Origin: Clostridiales bacterium
GTDB taxonomy: Bacteria; Bacillota; Clostridia; Oscillospirales; Oscillospiraceae
NCBI GenBank assembly: GCA_022772525.1
Contig: JALFAD010000060.1
Location: 1-49,020, forward strand
Direction of reading: 5' to 3'
DNA length: 49,020 nt
Part shown: positions 7,920-15,982 of the stretch, one piece after another
How positions within the stretch are numbered: the stretch's first letter is position 1
Layout of the letters: each line of letters begins with the position of its first letter
Notes under the pieces: generated by a model
What the model was told of the DNA's origin: nothing
The model's database searches: none
Seen by the model: only the letters and a program-made list of their open reading frames with translations
Translations under genes and position numbers: made by a program

Positions 7920-8120
7920 ATGAAGGAAGGTATCCATCCCAAGTACGAACAGACCACCATCCGCTGTGCCTGCGGCAATGTCTTTACCACTGGTTCCACC
8001 AAGAAGGACATTCGTGTTGAGATCTGCTCTAAGTGCCACCCTTTCTATACCGGCAAGCAGAAGCTGGTTGACACCGGTGGACGTGTTGATCGGTTCAACA
8101 AGCGCTTTGGCCTGAAGTAA
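7920..8120 (+). CDS. rpmE: 50S ribosomal protein L31, zinc-binding form
   Basis: Large-subunit ribosomal protein at the central protuberance, bridging to the 30S subunit. The 66 residues match L31 from end to end ([20 protein letters not shown] ... [16 protein letters not shown]). The CAC and CSKC cysteines are intact, so this is the zinc-containing (C+) form rather than the zinc-independent paralog made under zinc starvation. ATG 7920 is preferred over the GTG at 7911 because the family starts at MKEGIHP and AGAGGTG is correctly placed. It has its own promoter and terminator. Confidence 0.97.
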   Translation: MKEGIHPKYEQTTIRCACGNVFTTGSTKKDIRVEICSKCHPFYTGKQKLVDTGGRVDRFNKRFGLK

Positions 8121-8130
8121 GAGCAGAAAA

Positions 8131-8173
8131 TTCCGCACTACGGATCATCGTGGTGCGGATTTTTTGCTTTTTT
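8131..8173 (+). terminator. Terminator of rpmE
   Basis: The stem TCCGCACTACG / CGTGGTGCGGA with loop GATCAT is followed by TTTTTTGCTTTTTT, 12 bases after the stop codon. Confidence 0.9.
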
Positions 8174-8233
8174 CGGGAAAAACAGTTGTCCGCCCGGTGC
8201 TTTGTGTGGTATACTAAAAAATAATGTATCAAA

Positions 8234-8394
8234 GGAAACTCTGAATAAATCGTCTGCGGCTGAGCGGCGAATCTTTTGCATTATCCGTTCAGTTCTAAAA
8301 ACGGGAAATACATACAGTATTCCCTCGTTTTTAGAACTTTCGGCTAAGTCAAAATCTCCTGCCGTCAGCTCTTGCCGATTTAATCAGAGCTTCC
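8234..8394. repeat. 161-bp palindromic MITE-like element
   Basis: Terminal inverted repeats of 19 bp at 8234-8252 and 8376-8394 agree at 17 positions (GGAA-CTCTGA-TAAATCG). The centre is a long hairpin (GTTCTAAAAACGGGAA ... TTCCCTCGTTTTTAGAAC). It is non-coding and lies between rpmE and hflX, ending 14 bp before the hflX start codon, so it is almost certainly transcribed into the hflX leader. It is almost the same size as the element at 3132-3289 but differs in sequence. Confidence 0.65.
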
Positions 8395-8408
8395 CTGATG
8401 GAGGTACT

Positions 8409-9677
8409 ATGGAATCGAATTTTGATGAAAAAGTACAGGAGCGGGCAGTTTTGGTGGGCCTGAACGCCGACTGCTTCACAGCGGAGCAGACCGCTACCGC
8501 CGAATCTCTGGAGGAACTGGAGGATCTGCTGGAAACCGCCGGGGGCTTCTGCACCGGCAAGGTGCTGCAAAACCGCCATACCCCGGATTCTCACAGCTTC
8601 ATCGGCGAGGGCAAGGCCCAGGAGGTGCGGATGCTGGTGGAGGCCACGGCGTCCACTATGGTGATTTTCGACAACGAGCTGTCTCCCGGCAACATCCGGG
8701 CGCTGGAGGAGATCATCGGCGTGACGGTGCTGGACCGCAGCGCTCTGATTCTGGATATTTTTGCCCAGCGGGCCAAGACCAAAGAGGGCCGTTTGCAGGT
8801 GGAGCTGGCCCAGTATCAATATCTGCTGCCCCGGCTGTCTGGCATGGGCGTGAGTTTGTCCCGGCAGGGCGGCGGCATCGGCACCCGCGGCCCCGGCGAA
8901 ACCAAGCTGGAAACCGACCGCCGCCACATCCGGGAGCGGATCGCCCGGCTGGAGGAGGAGCTGGAACAGGTGCGCAAGGTGCGCGCTGTCCAGCGGGAGC
9001 GGCGGATGAAGAACGCCATTCCCGTGGTCGCCATCGTGGGCTACACCAACGCGGGAAAATCCACCCTGCTGAACCAGTTGACGGGTGCGGGCATTCCCGC
9101 CAACAACCGCCTGTTTGACACGCTGGACACCACTTCCCGGCAGCTGAAGGTCTCGGACAATCTGGATGTGATTCTGTCGGATACGGTGGGCTTTATCGCG
9201 AAGCTGCCCCACCATCTGGTGAACGCCTTCCACGCGACTCTGGAGGAGCTGGAATACGCCGACCTTCTGCTGCACGTCATCGACGTGTCCGACCCCAATC
9301 TGGAGGAGCATGTGGCGGTGGTGGACAGGCTGATTGCCAAGCTGGCAAAGCCGGATACGCCCGTTCTTCGCTGCTACAACAAAGCCGATCTTGTCTATAC
9401 CGAGGATATCCCGGTGGGCAAGGACTGCGTTGCCATCTCCGCCAAGAAGGGCAAGAATATGGACGGCCTGCTGAAAGCCATTGAGGAAGCGCTGAACCAT
9501 TCCCGGCACCATGTGATTCTGCGCTTCCCCTACGCCAAGGGCGGCATGGTGGAGACGCTCCATGACAACGCCCAGGTGAAGAAGGTGGAGTACACCGATC
9601 AGGGCATCGAGGTGGAGACGATTCTGGATGCCATTTTGTACGGACGGCTCCGGGAGTACGTTGTGAAGGAGTGCTGA
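8409..9677 (+). CDS. hflX: GTPase HflX
   Basis: Ribosome-associated GTPase that splits or rescues stalled 70S ribosomes. The 422 residues show the HflX-specific N-terminal nucleotide-binding domain and coiled coil (GIGTRGPGETKLETDRRHIR is the family signature), then the G domain: GYTNAGKST (G1), a TTSRQ switch region, DTVGFI (G3), NKAD (G4). The ATG at 8409 has GGAGG upstream and matches HflX N-termini; the frame is open further upstream only because it reads into the palindromic repeat. It overlaps no gene, but the next gene starts 4 bases after its stop, so the two are one operon. Confidence 0.95.
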   Translation: MESNFDEKVQERAVLVGLNADCFTAEQTATAESLEELEDLLETAGGFCTGKVLQNRHTPDSHSFIGEGKAQEVRMLVEATASTMVIFDNELSPGNIRALEEIIGVTVLDRSALILDIFAQRAKTKEGRLQVELAQYQYLLPRLSGMGVSLSRQGGGIGTRGPGETKLETDRRHIRERIARLEEELEQVRKVRAVQRERRMKNAIPVVAIVGYTNAGKSTLLNQLTGAGIPANNRLFDTLDTTSRQLKVSDNLDVILSDTVGFIAKLPHHLVNAFHATLEELEYADLLLHVIDVSDPNLEEHVAVVDRLIAKLAKPDTPVLRCYNKADLVYTEDIPVGKDCVAISAKKGKNMDGLLKAIEEALNHSRHHVILRFPYAKGGMVETLHDNAQVKKVEYTDQGIEVETILDAILYGRLREYVVKEC

Positions 9678-9681
9678 GGGC

Positions 9682-10314
9682 GTGGACGAATACCTTGTCC
9701 CGACGCAGTTCGGGGAAGCGGAGTTCATTGAAAAAAAGTCCCGGTTTATTGGAAGAATCTGGCCTGTAGAAACGGAGGAAGAAGCCCTTGCCCGGATTCA
9801 GGAGATGAAGAAGCAGCATTACGATGCCACCCACAACTGCTGGGCCTACATCATCCGGGACGGCGCAGTGCGGTTTTCCGACGACGGTGAGCCCGGCGGC
9901 ACGGCGGGAATGCCCATGCTTCAGGTCTTGCAGCGGGAGAATCTTTATAACGTGGTCTGCGTGGTGACCCGGTACTTCGGCGGCATTCTGCTGGGGGCCG
10001 GGGGACTGGTGCGGGCCTATACCAAGGGCGCGAAAATCGCCGTGGACGCGGCGGGCAAATCCATGAAGCGGGTGTGGACGGTGCTGTATGTGCCCTGCCC
10101 CTATACCTACTATGAACGGGTCAGACTGGAAGCGGAGGCCTTCGGCGGCATTGTCCGGAATACCGAATTTGGCGCGGAGGTGGAGTTGGAGCTGCTGTTT
10201 CCGGAAGCCCAGACCCAGAACTTTCTTGACAGGCTGACGGACATGACCTCCGGCACGGTAGAGGGCATGGAAGTTGGGCAGGAATACCGGGCCTTTGCGG
10301 TCAGTGGCCGCTGA
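9682..10314 (+). CDS. YigZ/IMPACT family protein
   Basis: A 210-residue member of the YigZ (UPF0029, IMPACT) family. Visible signatures are KKSRFIG near residue 18, HNCWAYI, SDDGEPGGTAG, and the RYFGGILLGAGGLVRAY core, with a ferredoxin-like C-terminal domain (DUF1949 type). The biochemical role of bacterial members is not established; structural similarity to the ribosome-fold IMPACT domain and the operon with hflX point to a translation-related role, which is inference. The start is a GTG, 4 bases after the hflX stop. Confidence 0.9.
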   Translation: MDEYLVPTQFGEAEFIEKKSRFIGRIWPVETEEEALARIQEMKKQHYDATHNCWAYIIRDGAVRFSDDGEPGGTAGMPMLQVLQRENLYNVVCVVTRYFGGILLGAGGLVRAYTKGAKIAVDAAGKSMKRVWTVLYVPCPYTYYERVRLEAEAFGGIVRNTEFGAEVELELLFPEAQTQNFLDRLTDMTSGTVEGMEVGQEYRAFAVSGR

Positions 10315-10399
10315 CAATGCGTTACGCACCTGAGCAGTTAACGTACATCCTTTGGGCCCCTCGACCAGGACTGCTCAGTAATGTGGTAAAGAAGAATAT

Positions 10400-10547
10400 A
10401 GTTGACAGTTGATAGTGGACAGTTGACAGTTATGGAGTTTCTGCGGGATAATATCACAATAGCCAGATATAATAGATTTCTTCGGGATACTTTATCAAGT
10501 CCATCCCGAAGGGATACCACAACTATCAACTGTTCACTGTCAACTGA
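10400..10547. repeat. Palindromic intergenic element with GTTGACAG-type ends
   Basis: The left end (10400-10431) and right end (10522-10547) consist of TTGACAGT/TTGATAGT words in inverted orientation. An inner hairpin CTTCGGGATACTTTATC / CCATCCCGAAG is present. There is no coding capacity. Such AACTGTCAACTGTC repeats occur between genes in many Bacillota genomes. It fills most of the 270-bp gap before dgt. Confidence 0.6.
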
Positions 10548-10583
10548 ATAATAACTCTATCAATTATGTGCGGGGGTGTTACT

Positions 10584-11597
10584 ATGACGGTAAAAGAGGA
10601 ACTGGAGCGGTTGGAGCACAAGCGGCTGAACCCTCTTGCGGCCTTTGCGGATAAGAGCCGGGGCCGTCCCCGGTACGAGGAACCCCGGGAGGAGGACGTG
10701 CGCACCTGCTACCAGCGGGATATTGACCGCATTGTCCACAGCAAGGCCTTCCGCCGGCTGATGCACAAGACGCAGGTGTTTTTGCAGCCGGAGGGCGACC
10801 ACTACCGCACCCGCATGACCCATACCCTTGAGGTGTCCCGGATCGCGGGCACTATTACCAGGGCGCTGGGTCTTAACGAGGATTTGTCGGAAGCCATCGC
10901 CATGGGCCACGATTTGGGACATACCCCCTTCGGTCACGCCGGCGAAGCGGCGCTGTCCCAGTGCATGGGAAAGCCCTTCCGCCACAACGAGCAGAGCCTG
11001 CGGGTGGTGGACGTGCTGGAAAAGGACGGGCAGGGCCTGAATCTTACCTATGAGGTGCGCATGGGCATCGTCGGCCACACGGGGCCAGACTGGCCGGAGA
11101 CGCTGGAGGGCCAGATTGTCCGCCGCTCCGACCAGATCGCCTACGTCAACCATGACATTGATGACGCCATCCGGGCGGGAATCCTGACCAACGACGATTT
11201 ACCCCGGGATATTACGGACGTTCTGGGAGATACCCACCGGGACAGAATCAACACGCTGGTGACGGACATGATCCGTACCTCCCGGGAAGCGGGGGCCATC
11301 TGCCTGACCCCGCAGGTGGAAAAGGCGCTGAAGGATTTGCGTGCCTTTATGTTCGAGCGGGTCTATCGAAACCCCGTGGCAAAGGGGGAGGAGAGCAAGG
11401 CCAAAGCCATGCTGGCAAGGTTATTCGAATACTACATTGCCCATCCCGAAGCCCTGCCGGAGGATTTTCAGCCTCAGTTGTCCTTTGACGGCATGGAGCG
11501 GACGGTCTGCGACTACATTGCGGGCATGACGGATAACTACGCCGTCGATAAGTATAAAGAAATTTTCATTCCCATGGGCTGGAACGTCCGGGGATAA
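10584..11597 (+). CDS. dgt: Deoxyguanosinetriphosphate triphosphohydrolase-like (HD)
   Basis: HD-superfamily dNTP triphosphohydrolase, which releases deoxynucleoside and tripolyphosphate; cytosolic. The 337 residues show RTRMTHTLEVSRIAG (first metal His), MGHDLGHTPFGHAGE (HD pair plus downstream His), and a later Asp in RRSDQIAYVNHDIDDAIR. This is the shorter Gram-positive type that directly precedes dnaG in many Clostridia. ATG 10584 has GGGGGTG upstream; the ATG six codons earlier has none. It is followed 40 bp later by dnaG and likely heads the dnaG operon, linking dNTP control to replication priming. Confidence 0.92.
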   Translation: MTVKEELERLEHKRLNPLAAFADKSRGRPRYEEPREEDVRTCYQRDIDRIVHSKAFRRLMHKTQVFLQPEGDHYRTRMTHTLEVSRIAGTITRALGLNEDLSEAIAMGHDLGHTPFGHAGEAALSQCMGKPFRHNEQSLRVVDVLEKDGQGLNLTYEVRMGIVGHTGPDWPETLEGQIVRRSDQIAYVNHDIDDAIRAGILTNDDLPRDITDVLGDTHRDRINTLVTDMIRTSREAGAICLTPQVEKALKDLRAFMFERVYRNPVAKGEESKAKAMLARLFEYYIAHPEALPEDFQPQLSFDGMERTVCDYIAGMTDNYAVDKYKEIFIPMGWNVRG

Positions 11598-11637
11598 TGT
11601 GCTATAATAACTGACCTGATACGGAAGGAGGAGGAGT

Positions 11638-13392
11638 ATGGCGTTTCCACCGGCATTTTTGGACGAGCTGACCGCCCGAAATCCAATCGAAGACGTAGTG
11701 GGGCAGTATGTGAACCTGAAGCGCTCCGGCTCCAACCTGTTCGGCCTGTGCCCCTTCCACGGGGAGAAAACGCCTTCCTTCTCCGTCGCCCCGGATAAGG
11801 GCATCTATTACTGCTTCGGCTGCCACAAGGGCGGCAATGTCATCAATTTCGAGATGGAAATTGAGGGCCTGAGCTACCCCGACGCCGTCCGCGCCCTTGC
11901 CAAACGGGCAGGGATGGAGGTGCCGGAGGACGAGCAGTACCAGTCCCGCTACCATCAGCAGGAGCGGCTGTGGGCGCTGCACAAGGAAGCGGCCCGATTT
12001 TATCACAGCCAGCTCTATGCCCCCGTTGGAGCCAATGCCCTGCAATACGCCGCCGGACGGGGAATGCCCAAATCCATTCTGACAAAATTCGGCATCGGCT
12101 ACGCTCCGGACAGCTGGACGGCGCTGGTGGATTGGCTGAGAACCAAGGGCTATACCGATCAGGAGCTGCGGGATTCCGGCCTTGTGACTGTCTCCCGGAA
12201 AAACGGCAATCTCTTTGACCGGTTCCGGGATCGGCTGATGTTCCCAATTATTGACGTTCGCGGCAACGTCATCGGTTTCGGCGGGCGGATTATGAACAAT
12301 CAGGATAAGTCCGCCGCCAAGTACTTAAACTCTCCGGAAACCCTGATTTTTAACAAACGGAAGAACCTGTTTGCCCTGAATCTGGCGAAAAAAAGCAAGC
12401 TGGGCTACATGATTCTGGTGGAGGGCTATATGGATGCCATCGCTCTGCACCAGTTTGGTTTTGACTGCGCCGTGGCATCCCTTGGCACCGCTCTGACCGA
12501 GGACGGGGCCAATCTGCTGGCCCGGTACACGGAACAGGTGGTGCTGATCTACGACGGCGACGAGGCGGGACAGAACGCCACCAAGCGGGCCATTCCCATT
12601 CTGGAAAAGGCGGGCCTTCAGGTGAAGGTGCTGCAAATGCGGGACGCCAAGGACCCGGACGAATACCTGAAAAAGTTCGGTGCGGACCGCTTTAAACTCC
12701 TTTTGGAGGAATCCTCCAACCGGGTGGAGTACCAGCTGAACGCCATCCTGAAAAAATACGACCTGCGGGACGACGACCAGAAGGTAAAATATCTTCAGGA
12801 GTCCGCGGAATTGATCAGCACGCTGGTGAGCTCTGTCCAGCGGGAGGTCTACGGAAACCGGGTGGCGGAAAAAGCCGGGATTGCGGAAGACGCCATGAAG
12901 CAGGAAATCAGCCGGGCCTACAGGCGGCGCACCTATCAGGAGAAGAAAAAGCAGGAGAAAATTGACTTGTCCCCGGTTCGCAATTTGCAGCCAATAGATA
13001 AAAAACTGCGTTACGACAATATGAAATCCGCCCGGGCGGAGGAAATGGTGCTATCTCAGATTCTCAAGGAGCCTGCCCTGTTCGAGGAAATTCCGGAGTT
13101 GAAGCCGGAGATGTTTTCCAGTGAATTTATGGGAAGGGCATTTTCTCAGCTACTAGGCCGCTACCGGCAGGGGCTGGAAGTCTCGCTTTCCGGTCTGACG
13201 GACTTTACCCCGGAGGAAATGGCCTGCCTTGCGGGGATTACCCAGCGGCTGACGGGGCCTGTGAATCATGAGGGACTTTCGGACTGCTCCCGCACCATTC
13301 GGGAGGAATACCAGAAATCCCAGACAAAAACCTTGGAAGACATTATGCTTTACCGTGAAAAAATGCAAAAGAGCAAAGGAACAAAACCATGA
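11638..13392 (+). CDS. dnaG: DNA primase
   Basis: Makes RNA primers at the replication fork and interacts with the replicative helicase through its C-terminus. Of 584 residues, the N-terminal zinc-binding domain shows CPFHGEKTPSFS ... YYCFGCHKGG (CHC2). The catalytic core has LVEGYMDAIAL (Toprim Glu), YDGDEAGQNA and DAKDPDEYL (Toprim Asp pair). The C-terminal 130 residues are the helicase-interaction part. AAGGAGG is ideally placed before ATG 11638. Its stop overlaps the ATG of the next gene (ATGA), so sigma factor translation is coupled to primase, as in the classic macromolecular-synthesis operon. Confidence 0.97.
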   Translation: MAFPPAFLDELTARNPIEDVVGQYVNLKRSGSNLFGLCPFHGEKTPSFSVAPDKGIYYCFGCHKGGNVINFEMEIEGLSYPDAVRALAKRAGMEVPEDEQYQSRYHQQERLWALHKEAARFYHSQLYAPVGANALQYAAGRGMPKSILTKFGIGYAPDSWTALVDWLRTKGYTDQELRDSGLVTVSRKNGNLFDRFRDRLMFPIIDVRGNVIGFGGRIMNNQDKSAAKYLNSPETLIFNKRKNLFALNLAKKSKLGYMILVEGYMDAIALHQFGFDCAVASLGTALTEDGANLLARYTEQVVLIYDGDEAGQNATKRAIPILEKAGLQVKVLQMRDAKDPDEYLKKFGADRFKLLLEESSNRVEYQLNAILKKYDLRDDDQKVKYLQESAELISTLVSSVQREVYGNRVAEKAGIAEDAMKQEISRAYRRRTYQEKKKQEKIDLSPVRNLQPIDKKLRYDNMKSARAEEMVLSQILKEPALFEEIPELKPEMFSSEFMGRAFSQLLGRYRQGLEVSLSGLTDFTPEEMACLAGITQRLTGPVNHEGLSDCSRTIREEYQKSQTKTLEDIMLYREKMQKSKGTKP

Positions 13393-14261
13393 CAGAGCTT
13401 TTGGAAAAAGATACAGACCTGCCGGTCAGCGCCGGTGAAGACGATATGCGCCAGTTTTTGCGGGAGATCCGCACCTACCCCCGGCTGACCGCCGAGGAGG
13501 AGAAGGAGCTTGCCCGCCGCTGTGCCGCCGGAGACGAGGATGCCATCCGCCAGATGGTGGGTTCCAATCTGCGGCTGGTGGTCAGCATAGCCAAAGAGTA
13601 CGCCGGTCGGGGCGTGGCGCTGATGGATCTCATTCAGGAGGGCAGCATCGGCCTGCTGGCGGCGGCTCGAAAATTTGACTATACCCTGGACTACCGCTTT
13701 TCCACCTACGCTACCAAATGGATTCGTCAGGGTGTGACCCGGTGCCTTCTGAACCATGGCTGTCCCATCCGGGTACCGCTGCACACCGCCGAAAAAATGC
13801 GGGCGGTGCAGGCGGCGAAAAATGCCCTGACCCAGGAAACCGGTGAGGAACCCACCACAGCCCAGATTGCCCGGCGGGTGGGAATGCCGGAGGAGAAGGT
13901 CAAAGAGCTGATGCGGCTGGAGCCGGACGTGTGCTCGCTGGACGTACCCACCGGTGAGGACGATGACGGCGTGCTGGGCGCGCTGGTGGAGGATTCCCTT
14001 TCGCCCCAGCCCTATGAGGAGCTGGTGCGGCAGGAGCTGGAAAAGACCATGCGCAATTTGCTGTCCCGGCTGAATGCGCGTCAGCAACAGATTCTGCGGC
14101 TGCATTTCGGCATGGAGGACGGCGTGTGCTACTCGCTGGAGGAAATTGGAAAAAAGCTGGGTATTTCCAAGGAGCGGGTGCGGCAGATCGAGCGTCAGGC
14201 CATGGACAAGCTGCAAAAAGACGGAGAAAGTCTGGGATTGGAGGATTTTTTGAATGAATGA
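13389..14261 (+). CDS. Sigma-70 factor, short form without region 1.1
   Basis: RNA polymerase sigma factor with regions 1.2 to 4.2: DDMRQFLREIRTYPRLTAEE (1.2), SNLRLVVSIAKEYAGRG (2.1), LMDLIQEGSIGLLAAARKFD (2.2), FSTYATKWIRQGVTR (2.3-2.4), regions 3 and 4, and YSLEEIGKKLGISKERVRQIE (4.2 HTH). Position after dnaG is that of sigA, but at 290 residues it lacks the N-terminal acidic 1.1 region. The conserved WW of region 2.3 (STYATWWIRQ in housekeeping factors) is KW here, and region 3.0 reads LNHGCPIRVPLH rather than QARTIRIPVH. It may be a diverged housekeeping factor or a group 2 factor. It overlaps both neighbours by 4-8 bases. Confidence 0.88.
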   Translation: MTELLEKDTDLPVSAGEDDMRQFLREIRTYPRLTAEEEKELARRCAAGDEDAIRQMVGSNLRLVVSIAKEYAGRGVALMDLIQEGSIGLLAAARKFDYTLDYRFSTYATKWIRQGVTRCLLNHGCPIRVPLHTAEKMRAVQAAKNALTQETGEEPTTAQIARRVGMPEEKVKELMRLEPDVCSLDVPTGEDDDGVLGALVEDSLSPQPYEELVRQELEKTMRNLLSRLNARQQQILRLHFGMEDGVCYSLEEIGKKLGISKERVRQIERQAMDKLQKDGESLGLEDFLNE

Positions 14262-15285
14262 TCTGGAATTTTCCTTTGAACCGGACCCGTGGGAGACATT
14301 TCGGATGTCCCTGACCATGGGCGACACCGTTTCCGCTTCCCAGCTTCTGACCCTGCTGGAAGAGGAGGACGGTCAGGCGCTGGAGGATGCCCTTCAGGAT
14401 TTGGAAACCGCCTGCGTGAATCTGGATATCTCCGATCTGCCGAAAAACGGCGGAACCGGGGAAACCGCCGTGCGGCTGAAGCAGGAAACCCAGCTGGTTC
14501 AGGAGGGAATGCACCCGGAGGCGCTGGAGCCAAACGACCCTCTGCGGCTGTATCTGGAAGAAGTGGCGGCGGTTCCCGTTTGCGGTGACGAGCAGCTGCT
14601 GGCAGAGCGCTGTGCCAGCGATGGCAGCGCTGCGGAAAAGCTTACCAATCTGGGCCTGCGCCGGGTCATCGAGCTGGCACAGGAATATGTGGGTTACGGC
14701 GTGCTGCTGATGGATCTGATTCAGGAGGGCAGTCTGGGCCTGTGGCAGGCCATCGGCTGTTACCGGGAGGGCGCGTACGCTGCCCACCGGGACCGCTGGA
14801 TTCGGTTCTACCTGGCCCGGGCAGTGATTTTGCAGGCACATGACAGCGGCATCGGTCAGAAAATGCGCCGGACCATGGAGGATTACCGGCAGGTGGACGA
14901 GCGGCTGCTGGGAGAGCTGGGCCGCAACCCCACTCTGGAGGAAATTGCCGGGGAGCTTCACATGAGCGTTGAGGAGACCCAGACCGTCAAAAAAATGATA
15001 GACAACGCCCGGATGCTGGATAAAGCGGTGCGCCCGGAGGAAGAGGAAGAAGACCCGGAAGCGGAGCAGGCGGTGCAGGATACCGCACTGTTCCAGATGC
15101 ACCAGCGGATCGGTGACCTACTGTCCGCTCTGGACGAAACGGACGCAAAGCTGCTGACGCTGCGCTTTGGTCTGGAGGGTGGCAGGCCAGCCAGCCCGGA
15201 GGAAACCGGAAGCGCGCTGGGAATGACGGCGCAGGAGGTGCTGGCCCGGGAGGCCGCCGCCCTTGCAAAGCTGAGAGACAGATAA
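14254..15285 (+). CDS. Divergent sigma-70-like protein, degenerate DNA-binding regions
   Basis: The 343-residue product starts within the preceding sigma gene (8-base overlap). Residues 1-85 are acidic and resemble region 1.1. PNDPLRLYLEEV matches the region 1.2 start, and GVLLMDLIQEGSLGLWQAI matches region 2.2, the core-polymerase-binding helix. The melting region equivalent (HRDRWIRFYLARAV) lacks the STYATWWIRQ aromatic residues. In region 4 the dimer/HTH portion keeps TLRFGLEGG but the recognition helix is MTAQEVLAREAAALAKL, without ERVRQIE. It could bind core polymerase yet recognise promoters poorly: a co-sigma, a modulator or an alternative factor. Function is inferred, not known. Confidence 0.75.
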   Translation: MNDLEFSFEPDPWETFRMSLTMGDTVSASQLLTLLEEEDGQALEDALQDLETACVNLDISDLPKNGGTGETAVRLKQETQLVQEGMHPEALEPNDPLRLYLEEVAAVPVCGDEQLLAERCASDGSAAEKLTNLGLRRVIELAQEYVGYGVLLMDLIQEGSLGLWQAIGCYREGAYAAHRDRWIRFYLARAVILQAHDSGIGQKMRRTMEDYRQVDERLLGELGRNPTLEEIAGELHMSVEETQTVKKMIDNARMLDKAVRPEEEEEDPEAEQAVQDTALFQMHQRIGDLLSALDETDAKLLTLRFGLEGGRPASPEETGSALGMTAQEVLAREAAALAKLRDR

Positions 15286-15301
15286 AAAGGAAGGTATTTT
15301 T

Positions 15302-15982
15302 ATGGCAAAGAAAATTTCCATCGCCATTGACGGCCCTGCCGGCGCGGGCAAGAGCACCATCGCCCGCCGGCTGGCGGCGGAGCTGGGCTATCATTATGTG
15401 GATACCGGCGCGATTTACCGCACGGTTGCGTACTTTTTTGACCTGTGGGGTGTCAGTCCCAAGGATATCGACGGCATCACCCGCTACATCGATGAGCTGA
15501 CCATCCGGATCGAGTACGATGCCGAAGGTGTGCAGCATATGATTATGAACGGCATGGACGTGACGAAGGATATCCGCACCCAGGAGATTTCCCAGAAGGC
15601 CAGTATTATCTCCGCCCATGCCATTGTCCGGGATATGCTGCTGGATATGCAGCGGGAGGTAGCCGAAAATCACGATGTGATTATGGACGGCAGGGACATT
15701 GGCACGGTGGTGCTTCCCAACGCCACGGTAAAATTCTTCCTGACGGCATCTCCGGAGGTTCGCGCCCGCCGCCGTACAAAGGAATTGCTGGAAAAGGGCC
15801 AGAAGGCGGATTACGGGAAGATTCTTAAAGAAATTGAGCAACGGGACTATCAGGACACCCACCGGGCAGTGGCGCCTCTGAAGATGACCCGGGATTCCGT
15901 CAAGCTGGACACTTCTGACATGGGCATTGACGAGGTCATCGCCACCATGAAAGAGATTATCGAGAAGAAGGTGATGGGGTGA
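15302..15982 (+). CDS. cmk: Cytidylate kinase
   Basis: Phosphorylates CMP and dCMP using ATP; pyrimidine nucleotide metabolism, cytosol. The 226 residues show the P-loop GPAGAGKST, YVDTGAIYR (CMP-binding), the IMDGRDIGTVVLP motif, and the RARRRTKELLEKGQ lid. GGAAGG precedes the ATG. It ends 4 bases into the next gene (GTGA overlap), the conserved cmk-ispH-rpsA arrangement of Clostridia. Confidence 0.97.
   Translation: MAKKISIAIDGPAGAGKSTIARRLAAELGYHYVDTGAIYRTVAYFFDLWGVSPKDIDGITRYIDELTIRIEYDAEGVQHMIMNGMDVTKDIRTQEISQKASIISAHAIVRDMLLDMQREVAENHDVIMDGRDIGTVVLPNATVKFFLTASPEVRARRRTKELLEKGQKADYGKILKEIEQRDYQDTHRAVAPLKMTRDSVKLDTSDMGIDEVIATMKEIIEKKVMG

Noticed and set aside
8202..8408. 69-residue N-terminal extension of HflX
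   Set aside because: The extension translates the palindromic repeat, has no family match, and a good ribosome site lies directly before ATG 8409.
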